64,000 nt of DNA, taken from the NCBI RefSeq assembly GCF_900091955.1, contig NZ_FMDF01000227.1:124001-188000 (forward strand). Direction: 5' to 3'. This stretch comes from Streptomyces sp. Ncost-T10-10d (lineage in GTDB: Bacteria > Actinomycetota > Actinomycetes > Streptomycetales > Streptomycetaceae). Numbering within the stretch: position 1 is the stretch's first letter; each line of letters opens with the position of its first letter. The notes under the pieces were generated by a model. That model ran no database searches, had not been told where the DNA came from, and saw only the letters and a list, made by a program, of their open reading frames with translations. This document shows, piece by piece, positions 34,944 through 43,348 of this stretch. Both the position numbers and the translations under genes were made by a program.

Positions 34944-35540
34944 ATGCGTAAAAGGGCAAGCGCGGCCGTAGTCGGCCTGGCGATAGCGGGCGTCTCGATG
35001 TTCGCGACGGGCAGTGCCGGCAGCCACGGCTACACCGACAACCCCATCAGCCGCCAGAAGCTCTGCGCCAATGGCACGGTGACGGGCTGCGGCAACATCC
35101 AGTGGGAGCCGCAGAGCGTCGAGGGCCCCAAGGGCTTCCCGGCGGCAGGGCCGGCCGACGGCAGGATCTGCTCCGGCGGCCACTCCGAGTTCGCCCAGCT
35201 CGACGACCCGCGCGGCGGCAACTGGCCCGCCACCGATGTCACCGCGGGGCAGGGCTTCAGCTTCCGCTGGCAGTTCACCGCGCGCCACGCCACGACGGAC
35301 TTCCGCTACTACGTCACCAAGAACGGCTGGGACCCCACCAAGCCCCTCACCAGGGCGGACCTGGAGCCGCAGCCCTTCATGACGGTGCCGTACGGCGGCA
35401 AGCAGCCCCCGTCGACCCTGACCCAGCAGGGCACCATCCCCACCCAGAAGACCGGGAAGCACATCATCCTGAGCGTCTGGACCATCGCGGACACGGCGAA
35501 CGCGTTCTATGCGTGCTCCGATGTTCAGTCTGACGTGTAG
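34944..35540 (+). CDS. lpmP: AA10 lytic polysaccharide monooxygenase LpmP
   Basis: A 198-residue secreted enzyme. The signal peptide (VVGLAIAGVSMFATGSAGS) is cut before H28, which becomes the N-terminal histidine of the copper His-brace; a second His follows in ICSGGHSEFAQL. SHGYTDNPISRQ and ILSVWTIADTANAFYACSDV are typical of AA10 chitin/cellulose LPMOs. In S. coelicolor the LPMO near cslA (SCO2833) is LpmP, which helps the CslA glycan pass the wall (literature, from memory). The two upstream dre-like sites suggest control by DasR. Confidence 0.9.
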   Translation: MRKRASAAVVGLAIAGVSMFATGSAGSHGYTDNPISRQKLCANGTVTGCGNIQWEPQSVEGPKGFPAAGPADGRICSGGHSEFAQLDDPRGGNWPATDVTAGQGFSFRWQFTARHATTDFRYYVTKNGWDPTKPLTRADLEPQPFMTVPYGGKQPPSTLTQQGTIPTQKTGKHIILSVWTIADTANAFYACSDVQSDV

Positions 35541-35559
35541 TCAGTTACCGTGCGGCGCC

Positions 35560-37236
35560 ATGGGGAGCGCAGGCACCGTCGCGGAGCTCGTACAGCGCCA
35601 ATGGGGCGACCACCGGCCGGGACTGAGATCTGAGGACACCGTCCTCAGCCATCACCAGGTCGCCTCGGGTGCTGCCGCACGGGCCGCGCTCCTGGCGGAT
35701 CTGCTGCCGGCGGGCAGCGAACCGCACCTCGGGGTACTGCTGGACAACACCCCTGAATTTGCGCTCTGGTTGAGTGCGGCGGCCCTGGCCGGGGTCGCCG
35801 TCGCCGGTATCAACCCCACCCGGCGCGGCGCCGAACTGGCCCGCGACATCCTGCACACCGACTGCCGCGTCCTGGTGACCGAACGCGCGCATCTCTCGCT
35901 GCTCGACGGCCTGGATCTTCCGGGTGTGCGGGTGCTGGTCACCGACACCGATGCGTACGCCGAACTGCTCGCCCCGTACGCAGGAGCGAAACCGGGTGAC
36001 ACGGTCCTGGCCGAAGTCGGGCCCGGAACACGGATGCTGCTCTACTTCACCTCGGGCTCGACCGGTGCACCCAAGGCCGCGATCTGCTCCCAGGGGCGGC
36101 TGGCGGCGGCCGGGCGGTCCCTCGTCGATCACTTCGGCGTCCGGCGCGAGGACGTCCACTACATCTGCATGCCGATGTTCCACGGCAACGCGGTGATTGC
36201 CGACTGGGCGCCCGCGCTGGCCGGCGGGGCCGCGGTCGCGCTGCGCCGCCGCTTCTCGGCCTCCGGTTTCCTCGATGACGTACGGGCGCACGGGGCTACG
36301 TACTTCACCTATGTCGGCCGCGCCGTGCAGTATCTGCTGGCCACCCCCGAGCGCCCGGACGACCGTGAGCACCCGCTGCGGCTCGGCTTCGGCACCGAAG
36401 CCGGTGCGGTGGACGCGGCCCGTTTCCGGGAGCGGTTCGGGGTGCGGCTGGTCGAGGGCTACGGCTCCTCCGAGGGCGGCGCGGCGATCCAGCGGACCCC
36501 GGACACCCCGAAGCATGCGATCGGGAAGGCGGCGTCGCGCGACGATCTCGCGGTCGTCGACCCGGAGACCGGCGAGGAGCGGGCCGCCGCGGTCTTCGAC
36601 GAGTCCGGAAGGCTGACCAACGGGGCGGACGCGATAGGTGAGTTGGTCAACCGGGGCCGTACGCCCTTCGAGGGGTACTGGCGCAACGCGGCGGCGGACG
36701 CGGACCGGGTGCACGGCGGCTGGTACTGGACCGGGGACCTCTTCTTCCGCGACGCCGACGGCTTCCTCTACTTCGCGGGTCGTACGGACGACCGGCTGCG
36801 GGTGGACAGCGAGAACCTGGCCGCCGCGGTGATCGAGAACATCCTGGCCCGCTGGCAGGACGCGGCGGCCGTGGCGGTGTACGCGGTGCCGGACCCGGTC
36901 GCCGGTGACCAGGTGATGGCGGCGCTCGCGATGCGGGAGGGCACCGGCTTCGACCCGTCCGCCTTCGCCGCGTTCCTCGGGGAGCAGACGGACCTGGGTA
37001 CGAAGATGGCCCCCCGCTTCGTACGCATCGTCCCGGCGATGCCGGTGACGGCCACGAACAAGGTGCACCGGGTGGGGCTGCGCCGCGAGGGGTTCTGGTG
37101 CGGGGGACCGGTGTGGTGGAACGGCGCCCGGGGCGGGTACGAAGCGTTCGGCGAGGAACAACTGGACCGCCTGCTGGGCGAGTTCGAAGCACACGGGCGA
37201 GACGGCCTGCTGCCCTCGATCTCCCCCATGGCCTGA
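35560..37236 (+). CDS. Acyl-CoA synthetase (AMP-binding family)
   Basis: A 558-residue ANL-superfamily ligase from the ATG at 35560, 19 bases after lpmP. Motifs are LLYFTSGSTGAPKAAICSQG (P-loop), LVEGYGSSEGG (A5), WYWTGDLFFRDADGFLYFAG (A7) and an ATNKVHR-type lysine motif (A10) near residue 505. It activates a carboxylic acid, probably a fatty acid, as acyl-AMP and then acyl-CoA. It resembles mycobacterial FadD17-type enzymes in layout. There is no clear link to the glycan genes. Confidence 0.85.
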   Translation: MGSAGTVAELVQRQWGDHRPGLRSEDTVLSHHQVASGAAARAALLADLLPAGSEPHLGVLLDNTPEFALWLSAAALAGVAVAGINPTRRGAELARDILHTDCRVLVTERAHLSLLDGLDLPGVRVLVTDTDAYAELLAPYAGAKPGDTVLAEVGPGTRMLLYFTSGSTGAPKAAICSQGRLAAAGRSLVDHFGVRREDVHYICMPMFHGNAVIADWAPALAGGAAVALRRRFSASGFLDDVRAHGATYFTYVGRAVQYLLATPERPDDREHPLRLGFGTEAGAVDAARFRERFGVRLVEGYGSSEGGAAIQRTPDTPKHAIGKAASRDDLAVVDPETGEERAAAVFDESGRLTNGADAIGELVNRGRTPFEGYWRNAAADADRVHGGWYWTGDLFFRDADGFLYFAGRTDDRLRVDSENLAAAVIENILARWQDAAAVAVYAVPDPVAGDQVMAALAMREGTGFDPSAFAAFLGEQTDLGTKMAPRFVRIVPAMPVTATNKVHRVGLRREGFWCGGPVWWNGARGGYEAFGEEQLDRLLGEFEAHGRDGLLPSISPMA

Positions 37237-37317
37237 AGGGCATGGGAGGCACCCCTCGACGGGCTTGAGGATCGAGCCCGTCCGGCGACCGACGGCAGAA
37301 CGCTCTTCAAGCCATCG

Positions 37318-37353
37318 TGTCCCGGTCACGCCCGGAAAGGCGTGACCGGGACA
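37318..37353. terminator. Bidirectional terminator
   Basis: TGTCCCGGTCACGCC at 37318-37332 is perfectly complementary to GGCGTGACCGGGACA at 37339-37353: a 15-bp stem with a 6-base loop, between the convergent acyl-CoA ligase and crystallin-like genes. It is followed on the plus strand by gtcattt. Confidence 0.85.
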
Positions 37354-37382
37354 GTCATTTCCCGCAACCGGATGTCAACTCG

Positions 37383-37736
37383 TCACACGATCTGGATGGC
37401 GACGACCTTCGGGGGGTAGTTCGGGAAGGTGATGTCGTGCCAGCGCTCGATCTTCACCGAGTCACCGTTGGCGTCGTAGTAGATCAGGTCGTTGTTGCCC
37501 GTGGAGATCCGGTCGACCCACCACCCGCCGAAGTCGGTCTTCCCGCCATTCGCGTAGCAGTCGACGCTCTCACGGCCATCGAGGTGCGACCAGATCTTCA
37601 AGAAGTTCTCCCCGCCGACGCATTGGACGTGGTCGATGGCGAAGGCGTTACCGCTCGGCATGCTGACGGTGAGCGCGGCAGCCGTGGCGAGGGCCACGGC
37701 CATGGAACGCGCGGCCCTCTTGCTTTTCGAAAACAC
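37383..37736 (-). CDS. Secreted beta/gamma-crystallin-fold protein (SKLP/SMPI-like)
   Basis: A 117-residue secreted protein from the GTG at 37736, with aaggaga upstream. The signal peptide (SMAVALATAAALTVSMPSG, cut after AFA) yields a mature protein of about 85 residues beginning IDHVQCVGGENFLKIWSH. WWVDRISTGNNDLIYYD is the conserved N/D-N/D-x-S/T-type strand of microbial beta/gamma-crystallins. Close relatives by pattern are the Streptomyces killer-toxin-like protein SKLP and the metalloprotease inhibitor SMPI. Either an antifungal or an inhibitor role is possible; sequence alone cannot decide. Confidence 0.75.
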   Translation of the reverse strand: MFSKSKRAARSMAVALATAAALTVSMPSGNAFAIDHVQCVGGENFLKIWSHLDGRESVDCYANGGKTDFGGWWVDRISTGNNDLIYYDANGDSVKIERWHDITFPNYPPKVVAIQIV

Positions 37737-38106
37737 AGATTCTCCTTCACGCGAAGGCCGGCGCACGGGCCGACCCTGTCGGCGATATTGCGTCATGACG
37801 GAACGGTGCTTCGTCGAGCAGGCAACGGGATACGACCCGTCAGGCAGCCATGAGACCCCATCGGGCAGCTCGAACGATGCAGGCCCCACGCTACAAACGG
37901 AAGGAGGTCATACCGGCCGTAACCAGGGAAAACGCATCAAAAGGGTGATAACCCGAGGTAAAGCCGTGGCGTACGGTCGAAAAAGCCCGAACCCTCGCCG
38001 GCCCCGCCCCACTCGCCGCTCCGGCAGCGTGCTGACGGGCCCGGCAGGCGGTGGAGCCGATGTGCACGTCCCACTTGAGAGGAATCCGAACCCCATTCTG
38101 AAGCGA

Positions 38107-39627
38107 TCAGCAATTCGTCAGGGCCGGCTCCTCCCGCGGCGTCACCGCGGACCTCCGCCGCAGCAGCGTCACGGCCAGCACCGCCCCCGCCAGCAACAGT
38201 GCGGCCCCAGCCACCGAGGCGTACTGCATGCTGTGCACGAATGCCTCCCTCCCGACCGAGATCAGCGAACCGTCCCCCGTGGCCACCGCGCCCGGCAGCG
38301 TCTTGCGGGCCGCCTCCGGCGCCGAGCCCGGCATGTCCGCGGTGTAGACCGCCGTGGCCACCGCGCCCAGCAGGGCCATCCCCATCGCGCCGCCGAACTC
38401 CTGGCCTGTCTCCAGCAGAGAGGCCGCCGAACTCGCCTTCTCCGGTGGGGCGGTGGTCAGCGCCAGGTCCGAGACCAGCGCCATCACGGTGACGATGCCG
38501 CAGCTCATCACCGCGCTGCCGCCGAGCAGCAGCCACAGCGAGTCCGTACCGGTCAGCGCGAGTACGGCGAAACCGGCGGCGGCGATGACGAAACCGGCGC
38601 AGACGACTCGCGTACGGTCGGTCCGCTGGGCGATCGCCGTGGCCGTCGGGGCCGCAGCACCCACCGCCAGTGACGGGGCCAAGCTCCACAGCGCGGCCTC
38701 CATGGTGCCCATGCCGAGCACCGACTGCAGATACTGCGTGGTGAAGAACGCCGAGCCCATCATGGCGAAGGCGGCCAGCGAGTTCAGCCCGATTCCGGCC
38801 GCGAAGCCGCGGTCACGGAACAGTTCCCGGCTGATCATCGCGTCGCTGCGGTTGTGCTGGCGGCGGACGAAGAGCCGGCCGACGAGGAGCCCGGCGGCGA
38901 TGACCAGTCCGTATCGCAGATCGAGCCCATGGGCGGCGCTCTCCTTGATCCCGTAGACGACGGGCAGCACGGCGCCCATCGACAGCGGCACGCTCAGGAA
39001 GTCGAACCTGCCGGGGTTCGGGTCCTTGAACTCCGGGACCAGCACCGGCACCAGGACCAGCAGCAGCACCATCGCCGGCACATTGATCAGAAAGACCGAG
39101 CCCCACCAGAAGTGCTGCAGCATGACCCCGCTGAGCACCGAGCCGAGCGCGATCCCGCCGGCCATGGCGCCCGACCAGATGCCGACGGCCCGGCCGCGCT
39201 GCCGCTCGTCGCGGAACATGTTCCGCACGAGACCCATCGTCGACGGCATCAGCGTCGCCCCGCCGATCCCGAGCAGCGCGCGGGCCGCGATCAGCATCTC
39301 GGGGCTGGTGGAGTACGCGGCCGCGACGGACGCGGTACTGAACGCGAACGCCCCGAGCAGCAGCAGCTTCCGGCGGCCGATCCGGTCGCCGAGCGAGCCC
39401 ATCGTGATCAGCAGACCGGCCAGGGCGAAGGCGTACACATCGAAGATCCAGAGCTGCTGGGTGGCGCTGGGGGCGAGGTCCCGGTCGATGGACGGGATGG
39501 CGAAGAAGAGGACGGAGACGTCCATCGAGACGAGGAGGAGGGGCAGCAGGAGGACCACGAAGGCGGTCCATTCCCGGCGGCCGGCGAGGTGGCCGCGCTC
39601 GGCGGTGGTGCTCGTAGCGTTCGTCAT
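38107..39627 (-). CDS. DHA2-family MFS drug exporter (14 TMS)
   Basis: A 506-residue transporter with about 14 hydrophobic segments. Motif A reads GSLGDRIGRRKLLLLGAFAF; the first helix (FVVLLLPLLLVSMDVSVL) and the motif-C region (GGIALGSVLSGVML) fit QacA/EmrB-type H+ antiporters for lipophilic cations and antibiotics. The promoter region contains a long AT-rich palindrome, so expression is probably controlled by a TetR-type repressor. No such regulator gene is adjacent. Confidence 0.9.
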   Translation of the reverse strand: MTNATSTTAERGHLAGRREWTAFVVLLLPLLLVSMDVSVLFFAIPSIDRDLAPSATQQLWIFDVYAFALAGLLITMGSLGDRIGRRKLLLLGAFAFSTASVAAAYSTSPEMLIAARALLGIGGATLMPSTMGLVRNMFRDERQRGRAVGIWSGAMAGGIALGSVLSGVMLQHFWWGSVFLINVPAMVLLLVLVPVLVPEFKDPNPGRFDFLSVPLSMGAVLPVVYGIKESAAHGLDLRYGLVIAAGLLVGRLFVRRQHNRSDAMISRELFRDRGFAAGIGLNSLAAFAMMGSAFFTTQYLQSVLGMGTMEAALWSLAPSLAVGAAAPTATAIAQRTDRTRVVCAGFVIAAAGFAVLALTGTDSLWLLLGGSAVMSCGIVTVMALVSDLALTTAPPEKASSAASLLETGQEFGGAMGMALLGAVATAVYTADMPGSAPEAARKTLPGAVATGDGSLISVGREAFVHSMQYASVAGAALLLAGAVLAVTLLRRRSAVTPREEPALTNC

Positions 39628-39636
39628 GCCAGGAAA

Positions 39637-39690
39637 TGTACGAGCGTTTAAAACACTTGTCTAGTACGAGTGTGTAAAACGTTCGTACAT
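39637..39690. promoter_or_regulatory. Long palindromic operator of the MFS exporter gene
   Basis: TGTACGAGCGTTT near 39637 is mirrored by AAAACGTTCGTACA ending at 39690, and an inner pair ACACTTGT / ACGAGTGT flanks CTAGT. The nested inverted repeats are typical of TetR-family operators binding two dimers. The segment begins 10 bases before the MFS start and stands out as AT-rich. Confidence 0.7.
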
Positions 39691-39703
39691 CTAGAGGGGC
39701 AGC

Positions 39704-39750
39704 AAAAAACGCACTGGGCGGTTCACGTGTGTACGTGAACCGCCCAGTGC
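39704..39750 (-). terminator. Terminator of tRNA-Lys copy 2
   Basis: GCACTGGGCGGTTCACGT at 39711-39728 pairs perfectly with ACGTGAACCGCCCAGTGC at 39733-39750 (18 bp, 4-base loop). A run of six A at 39704-39709 gives a U-tract on the minus strand, so this is a classic intrinsic terminator. Confidence 0.9.
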
Positions 39751-39758
39751 GTTGTCTG

Positions 39759-39832
39759 TGCGCCGCCAGGGACTCGAACCCCGGACCCGCTGATTAAGAG
39801 TCAGCTGCTCTAACCAACTGAGCTAGCGGCGC
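39759..39832 (-). tRNA. tRNA-Lys (anticodon CUU), copy 2
   Basis: Same 74-base sequence as the copy at 31488-31561, with anticodon CUU in the loop CTCTTAA. The 5'-flanking bases GTCAGCAG are also shared with the other two copies. Confidence 0.97.
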
Positions 39833-40183
39833 CTGCTGACTAGAAAATAATACCTGCTCCCGAGGGTGCTGATGACACTCGGGCAAACGGAATGTATCGG
39901 GTCAAATCGATTCCCGTCCCGCAAAATCAGGCCCGAGGAGCAAAATCGAGCCCGTTTGGCGATTGAGGACGAAGCCGCCCCGGGGTACCCCGGTGGGCCT
40001 CGCCGAACCCTCGGCCCCCTGGTGCTGCGACCGGAAAGGTTCACCGGCTCGCGACGCCCGGCACGGCACCTCGCCGCGTTGTCGCATCACCCGAGTACAT
40101 CCAGTACGCGGGCAATGCTCCGCCTTGCGATGCACCGCACCGGACACCGCGAGCTTTCCGGCAAACCTTTCCGGTCACAGCAC
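39833..40183. other. Intergenic region between IclR gene and tRNA-Lys copy 2
   Basis: About 350 bases without a convincing gene. Near the tRNA the DNA is AT-rich (39841-39915) and probably holds the tRNA promoter. An imperfect direct repeat, GCAAAATCAGGCCCG / GCAAAATCGAGCCCG, lies at about 39921-39955. No open frame shows Streptomyces codon bias. Confidence 0.5.
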
Positions 40184-40942
40184 CTAGAGCGCCAGCGACA
40201 GGAGCACGGGTGCCGCCCGCCGGTTCAGCGTGGCTGCCGCTGCGCGCAGGCGATGCGCGTCCTCGACCGGCAGGGACAGTGCAAGGCAACCCGCCGACGA
40301 CCCGGCCGTCAGCGGTACCGCCGCGCACACCGTGCCGACCGCGTACTCCTGGAGGTCGAGCACCGGGACCGTCGCCGGCTGGCTGTCCAGCTTGGAGAAG
40401 AGCACCTTCTCGCTGGTGATCGTCCGTGAGGTGAGCCGGGCCGTCTTGTGGCGCGAGAGGTGGTCGCGGCGGCCGTTCTGGTCGAGCTGGGCCAGCAGGC
40501 ACTTGCCGACGGCCGAGGCGTGCGCGGAGGAACGGAAGTCCACCCACTCGTTGACCGCAGGGGTGCGGGGGCCGTCGGCGTACTGCGTGACGCGGATCTC
40601 GCCGTCGACGTACCGGCTGATGTAGACCGCCGCACCGACCGAATCGCGCAGCTGCGTGAGCATCTGCTGGAGCTTGGTCTCCAGCGCCTGTCTGCGGGCC
40701 GTACCGGAACCGAGGAGCAGCAGCGAGGCGCCGATGACATACGCGCCGTCGGTGACCTGCTCGACGTATCCCTCGCGGCGCAGCATCAGCAGCAAGGAGG
40801 TGAGATGCCCCATGGGCAGTCCCGTCTCCCGGGAGATCTCGGTGTCCGGCACGCCGTTGCCGTACCGGGAGACCGTTTCGAGAACACGAAGGGCGTACTG
40901 CACCGAATGGAACGGTGCGGTCGGTTCGGGCTTCAACGTCAC
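40184..40942 (-). CDS. IclR-family transcriptional regulator
   Basis: A 252-residue regulator; the GTG at 40942 is chosen because ggggggaaa precedes it and the family sequence starts there (FHSVQYALRVLE). The winged helix reads TEISRETGLPMGHLTSLLLM, followed by an IclR effector domain (SSAHASAVGKCLLAQL, VGTVCAAVPLTAG). It lies 167 bases downstream of ehuA on the same strand and is the natural candidate to regulate the ehu operon. The ligand is unknown. Confidence 0.85.
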   Translation of the reverse strand: MTLKPEPTAPFHSVQYALRVLETVSRYGNGVPDTEISRETGLPMGHLTSLLLMLRREGYVEQVTDGAYVIGASLLLLGSGTARRQALETKLQQMLTQLRDSVGAAVYISRYVDGEIRVTQYADGPRTPAVNEWVDFRSSAHASAVGKCLLAQLDQNGRRDHLSRHKTARLTSRTITSEKVLFSKLDSQPATVPVLDLQEYAVGTVCAAVPLTAGSSAGCLALSLPVEDAHRLRAAAATLNRRAAPVLLSLAL

Positions 40943-41109
40943 GGTTTCCCCCCACCAGGTTGTGACCGCAGGCTCTGTCTTCACGATAGCCGCCAAGAGC
41001 CCTTTCCGGGGCGGCTGTTGGCGACTTGATGGGGCGCCCCGACGCCGTAAGCTGGGACGCGCCCGTCTGGCATATGCCAGGGTCATTGGCGTACGAGGAA
41101 GTGGCGAGG

Positions 41110-41961
41110 TCACAGCACTGCGGTGAGGAACTCGCGTGTGCGTTCGTGTGCGGGATCCGTGAAGATTTTTTCCGGTGATCCCGACTCGACCACACGTCCG
41201 GCATCGAACATCAGTACCGTCTCCGAGACGTCCCGGGCGAAGTTCATCTCGTGGGTCACGCAGAGCATGGTGATGTCGGTGTTCCTGGCGATGTCGCTCA
41301 GCAGCTCAAGCACACCCGCCACCAGCTCCGGGTCGAGTGCGGACGTCACCTCGTCCAGCAGCAGGATCTCCGGCTGCATCGCCAGCGCGCGGGCGATCGC
41401 CACCCGTTGCTGCTGGCCGCCGGAGAGCTGGGAGGGGTGTGCGTCGATCTTCCCGGCGAGTCCCACCAGGTCGAGCAGCTCACGGGCACGGGCCTCCGCC
41501 TCGTCGCGGTCCAGGCCCAGCACACTGACCGGGGCCTCGGTGATGTTCTGAAGCACCTTCATATGGGGGAAGAGGTTGAACTGCTGGAAGACCATGCCGA
41601 TCTTCTTCCGGGCCTCGCGCAGATGCTTCTCCGTCGCCGGCCTCAGCGAGCCGTCGGGCGCCTTGGTGTGGGACAGCGGGTCGCCGTCCACCCAGATCAC
41701 TCCGTCGCTGACCTTCTCCAGCGTCATCAGCAGCCGCAGGATGGTGGTCTTGCCCGAGCCGCTCGGCCCGATCAGGGTGACGTTCTCGCCGCGCCGTACC
41801 GAGAAGTCCAGCCCGTCCAGGACGACATGGTCGCCGTACCGCTTCACGACGTTGTCGAAGCGGACCAGCGGACGGCCGGTCTGCGACGTGGTGTGGGCCG
41901 GGGTGATGTCCACGGCGGCCGCGGGCGCCGTCTTCTGCAGGGGGAGAGGTTCAGTGGCCAA
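41110..41961 (-). CDS. ehuA: Ectoine/amino-acid ABC transporter ATPase EhuA
   Basis: A 283-residue polar amino acid-type ATPase: Walker A IGPSGSGKTT near residue 60, Q-loop VFQQFNLFPHM, signature LSGGQQQRVAIARALA, Walker B ILLLDEVTSALD, and VTHEMNFA. It is last in ehuB-ehuC-ehuD-ehuA, overlapping ehuD by 11 bp. The gene order and subunit sequences match what is annotated as EhuABCD (ectoine/hydroxyectoine uptake) in Streptomyces; the true substrate could also be another polar amino acid. Confidence 0.85.
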   Translation of the reverse strand: MATEPLPLQKTAPAAAVDITPAHTTSQTGRPLVRFDNVVKRYGDHVVLDGLDFSVRRGENVTLIGPSGSGKTTILRLLMTLEKVSDGVIWVDGDPLSHTKAPDGSLRPATEKHLREARKKIGMVFQQFNLFPHMKVLQNITEAPVSVLGLDRDEAEARARELLDLVGLAGKIDAHPSQLSGGQQQRVAIARALAMQPEILLLDEVTSALDPELVAGVLELLSDIARNTDITMLCVTHEMNFARDVSETVLMFDAGRVVESGSPEKIFTDPAHERTREFLTAVL

Positions 41962-42592
41962 GGCGCTTCTCCAGCTTTCTCATCAGCAGCGAGGTGGGAC
42001 AGCTCGCGACCAGGAAGACCAGTCCGGCGAGCGTGAACGCCTCGGTGTAGGCGAAGTGATCGGCGCCGTACTTACGGGCCTCGAAGACCATTTCCTGCAC
42101 CGTGATCACAGCGAGGAACGGGGTCTCCTTGAACATCGAGATCGCGTAGTTGCCGAGGGCGGGCAGCACATTGCGCACCGCCTGCGGCAGGATCACGGCC
42201 TGCCAGGTCCGCCGCGGGGAGAGCGAGAGCGCCCGGCAGGCCTCCCACTGGCCCCTCGGCACACCGTCGATCCCGGCGCGGTACACCTCGGAGGTGTACG
42301 CGGCGTAGTGGATGCCCAGCACCACGATGCCGATCGTCAGCGGCTCAACAGAGGTGAACAGGGCGGCGGCGCCGACAAGTTGGACGAGCAGCGGGGTGGA
42401 GCGGATGAACTCCGTCACGGCCCGCACCGGCACCGTCACGAACCGGCTCGGGGCCCGTCCGGCGACCGCGATGGCGAGTCCGAGGACCGCGGCGACGAGC
42501 GTGCCGAGCACGGTCGCGAGCAGTGTGACCTCGAAACCTTCGAGTACCAGGGGAAGGACGTCCCGGGCGGCGTTCCAGTCGAAGCCGTTCAC
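41951..42592 (-). CDS. ehuD: ABC transporter permease EhuD
   Basis: A 213-residue His/Glu/Gln-type permease with about five membrane segments, from VLPLVLEGFEVTLLATVLGT to AGLVFLVASCPTSLL. The EAA loop reads WEACRALSLSPRRTWQAVIL, and FIRSTPLLVQL is the typical TM signature. The ATG overlaps the ehuC stop by 4 bp. Confidence 0.85.
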   Translation of the reverse strand: MNGFDWNAARDVLPLVLEGFEVTLLATVLGTLVAAVLGLAIAVAGRAPSRFVTVPVRAVTEFIRSTPLLVQLVGAAALFTSVEPLTIGIVVLGIHYAAYTSEVYRAGIDGVPRGQWEACRALSLSPRRTWQAVILPQAVRNVLPALGNYAISMFKETPFLAVITVQEMVFEARKYGADHFAYTEAFTLAGLVFLVASCPTSLLMRKLEKRLGH

Positions 42593-43329
42593 CGGGCACC
42601 TCCGGCCGTCGACGCGACGGCTTCCGCGGCGCTGCGGCTGCGCAGCAGCGAGCCCGCACCGGTCTGCAGACCGAGTCGCCGTTTGGCGCTCCGCTCCAGC
42701 AGATTCATCAGCAGGGTCAGCGCGTAGGCCAGGACGAAGTAGGCGACCAGCAGGGTCATGTACGCGGTGAGCGTCTCACCGGTACGGTCGCGGAGCTGCT
42801 GGATCACGGTCATCAGGTCGGCCGCGGAGATCAGCCACAGCAGCGGGGTGCACTTCAGCAGCTGGATCAGCAGATTGGTGAACGACGGGATCATCTGCAC
42901 CCAGGCCTGCGGAAGGATCACCTTCCGCATCCGGCGCAGCGGCGTCAGGTTCAGCGCGACGGCCGCCTCGTACTGGGCGCGCGGCACGGAGTTGACCGCC
43001 CCCCGCACCACCTCGGAGCCGTACGCCCCGTAGTTGAGGCCGAAGGCGACGACGCCGCAGAGCAGCGGCGTCAGTTCGTACCCCGTCAGCGGCGGCATCG
43101 CGTAGTAGAGCCAGAACAGCTGGATGTAGAGCGAGGTGCCGCGGAAGAACTCCACGACCACGCGCGAGACACCGCGTAGCACCAGCAGCCGGCTGACCGA
43201 CATCAGACCGAGGACGAACGACAGGAGCAGGGCGAGCAGCGCGCCCAGGACGGTGGCCCGGAGGGTCACCCACAGCCCCGAGCGCAACTGCGGCAGATCA
43301 TCGAAGAAGGCGGAGAAGAAATCACTCAT
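42589..43329 (-). CDS. ehuC: ABC transporter permease EhuC
   Basis: A 246-residue permease of the polar amino acid family. FFRGTSLYIQLFWLYYA is the conserved entrance motif and YEAAVALNLTPLRRMRKVIL the EAA loop. It pairs with EhuD. The start is 19 bases after the ehuB stop. Confidence 0.85.
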   Translation of the reverse strand: MSDFFSAFFDDLPQLRSGLWVTLRATVLGALLALLLSFVLGLMSVSRLLVLRGVSRVVVEFFRGTSLYIQLFWLYYAMPPLTGYELTPLLCGVVAFGLNYGAYGSEVVRGAVNSVPRAQYEAAVALNLTPLRRMRKVILPQAWVQMIPSFTNLLIQLLKCTPLLWLISAADLMTVIQQLRDRTGETLTAYMTLLVAYFVLAYALTLLMNLLERSAKRRLGLQTGAGSLLRSRSAAEAVASTAGGAR

Positions 43330-43348
43330 GCGGTGCGTTCCGTCCCCG

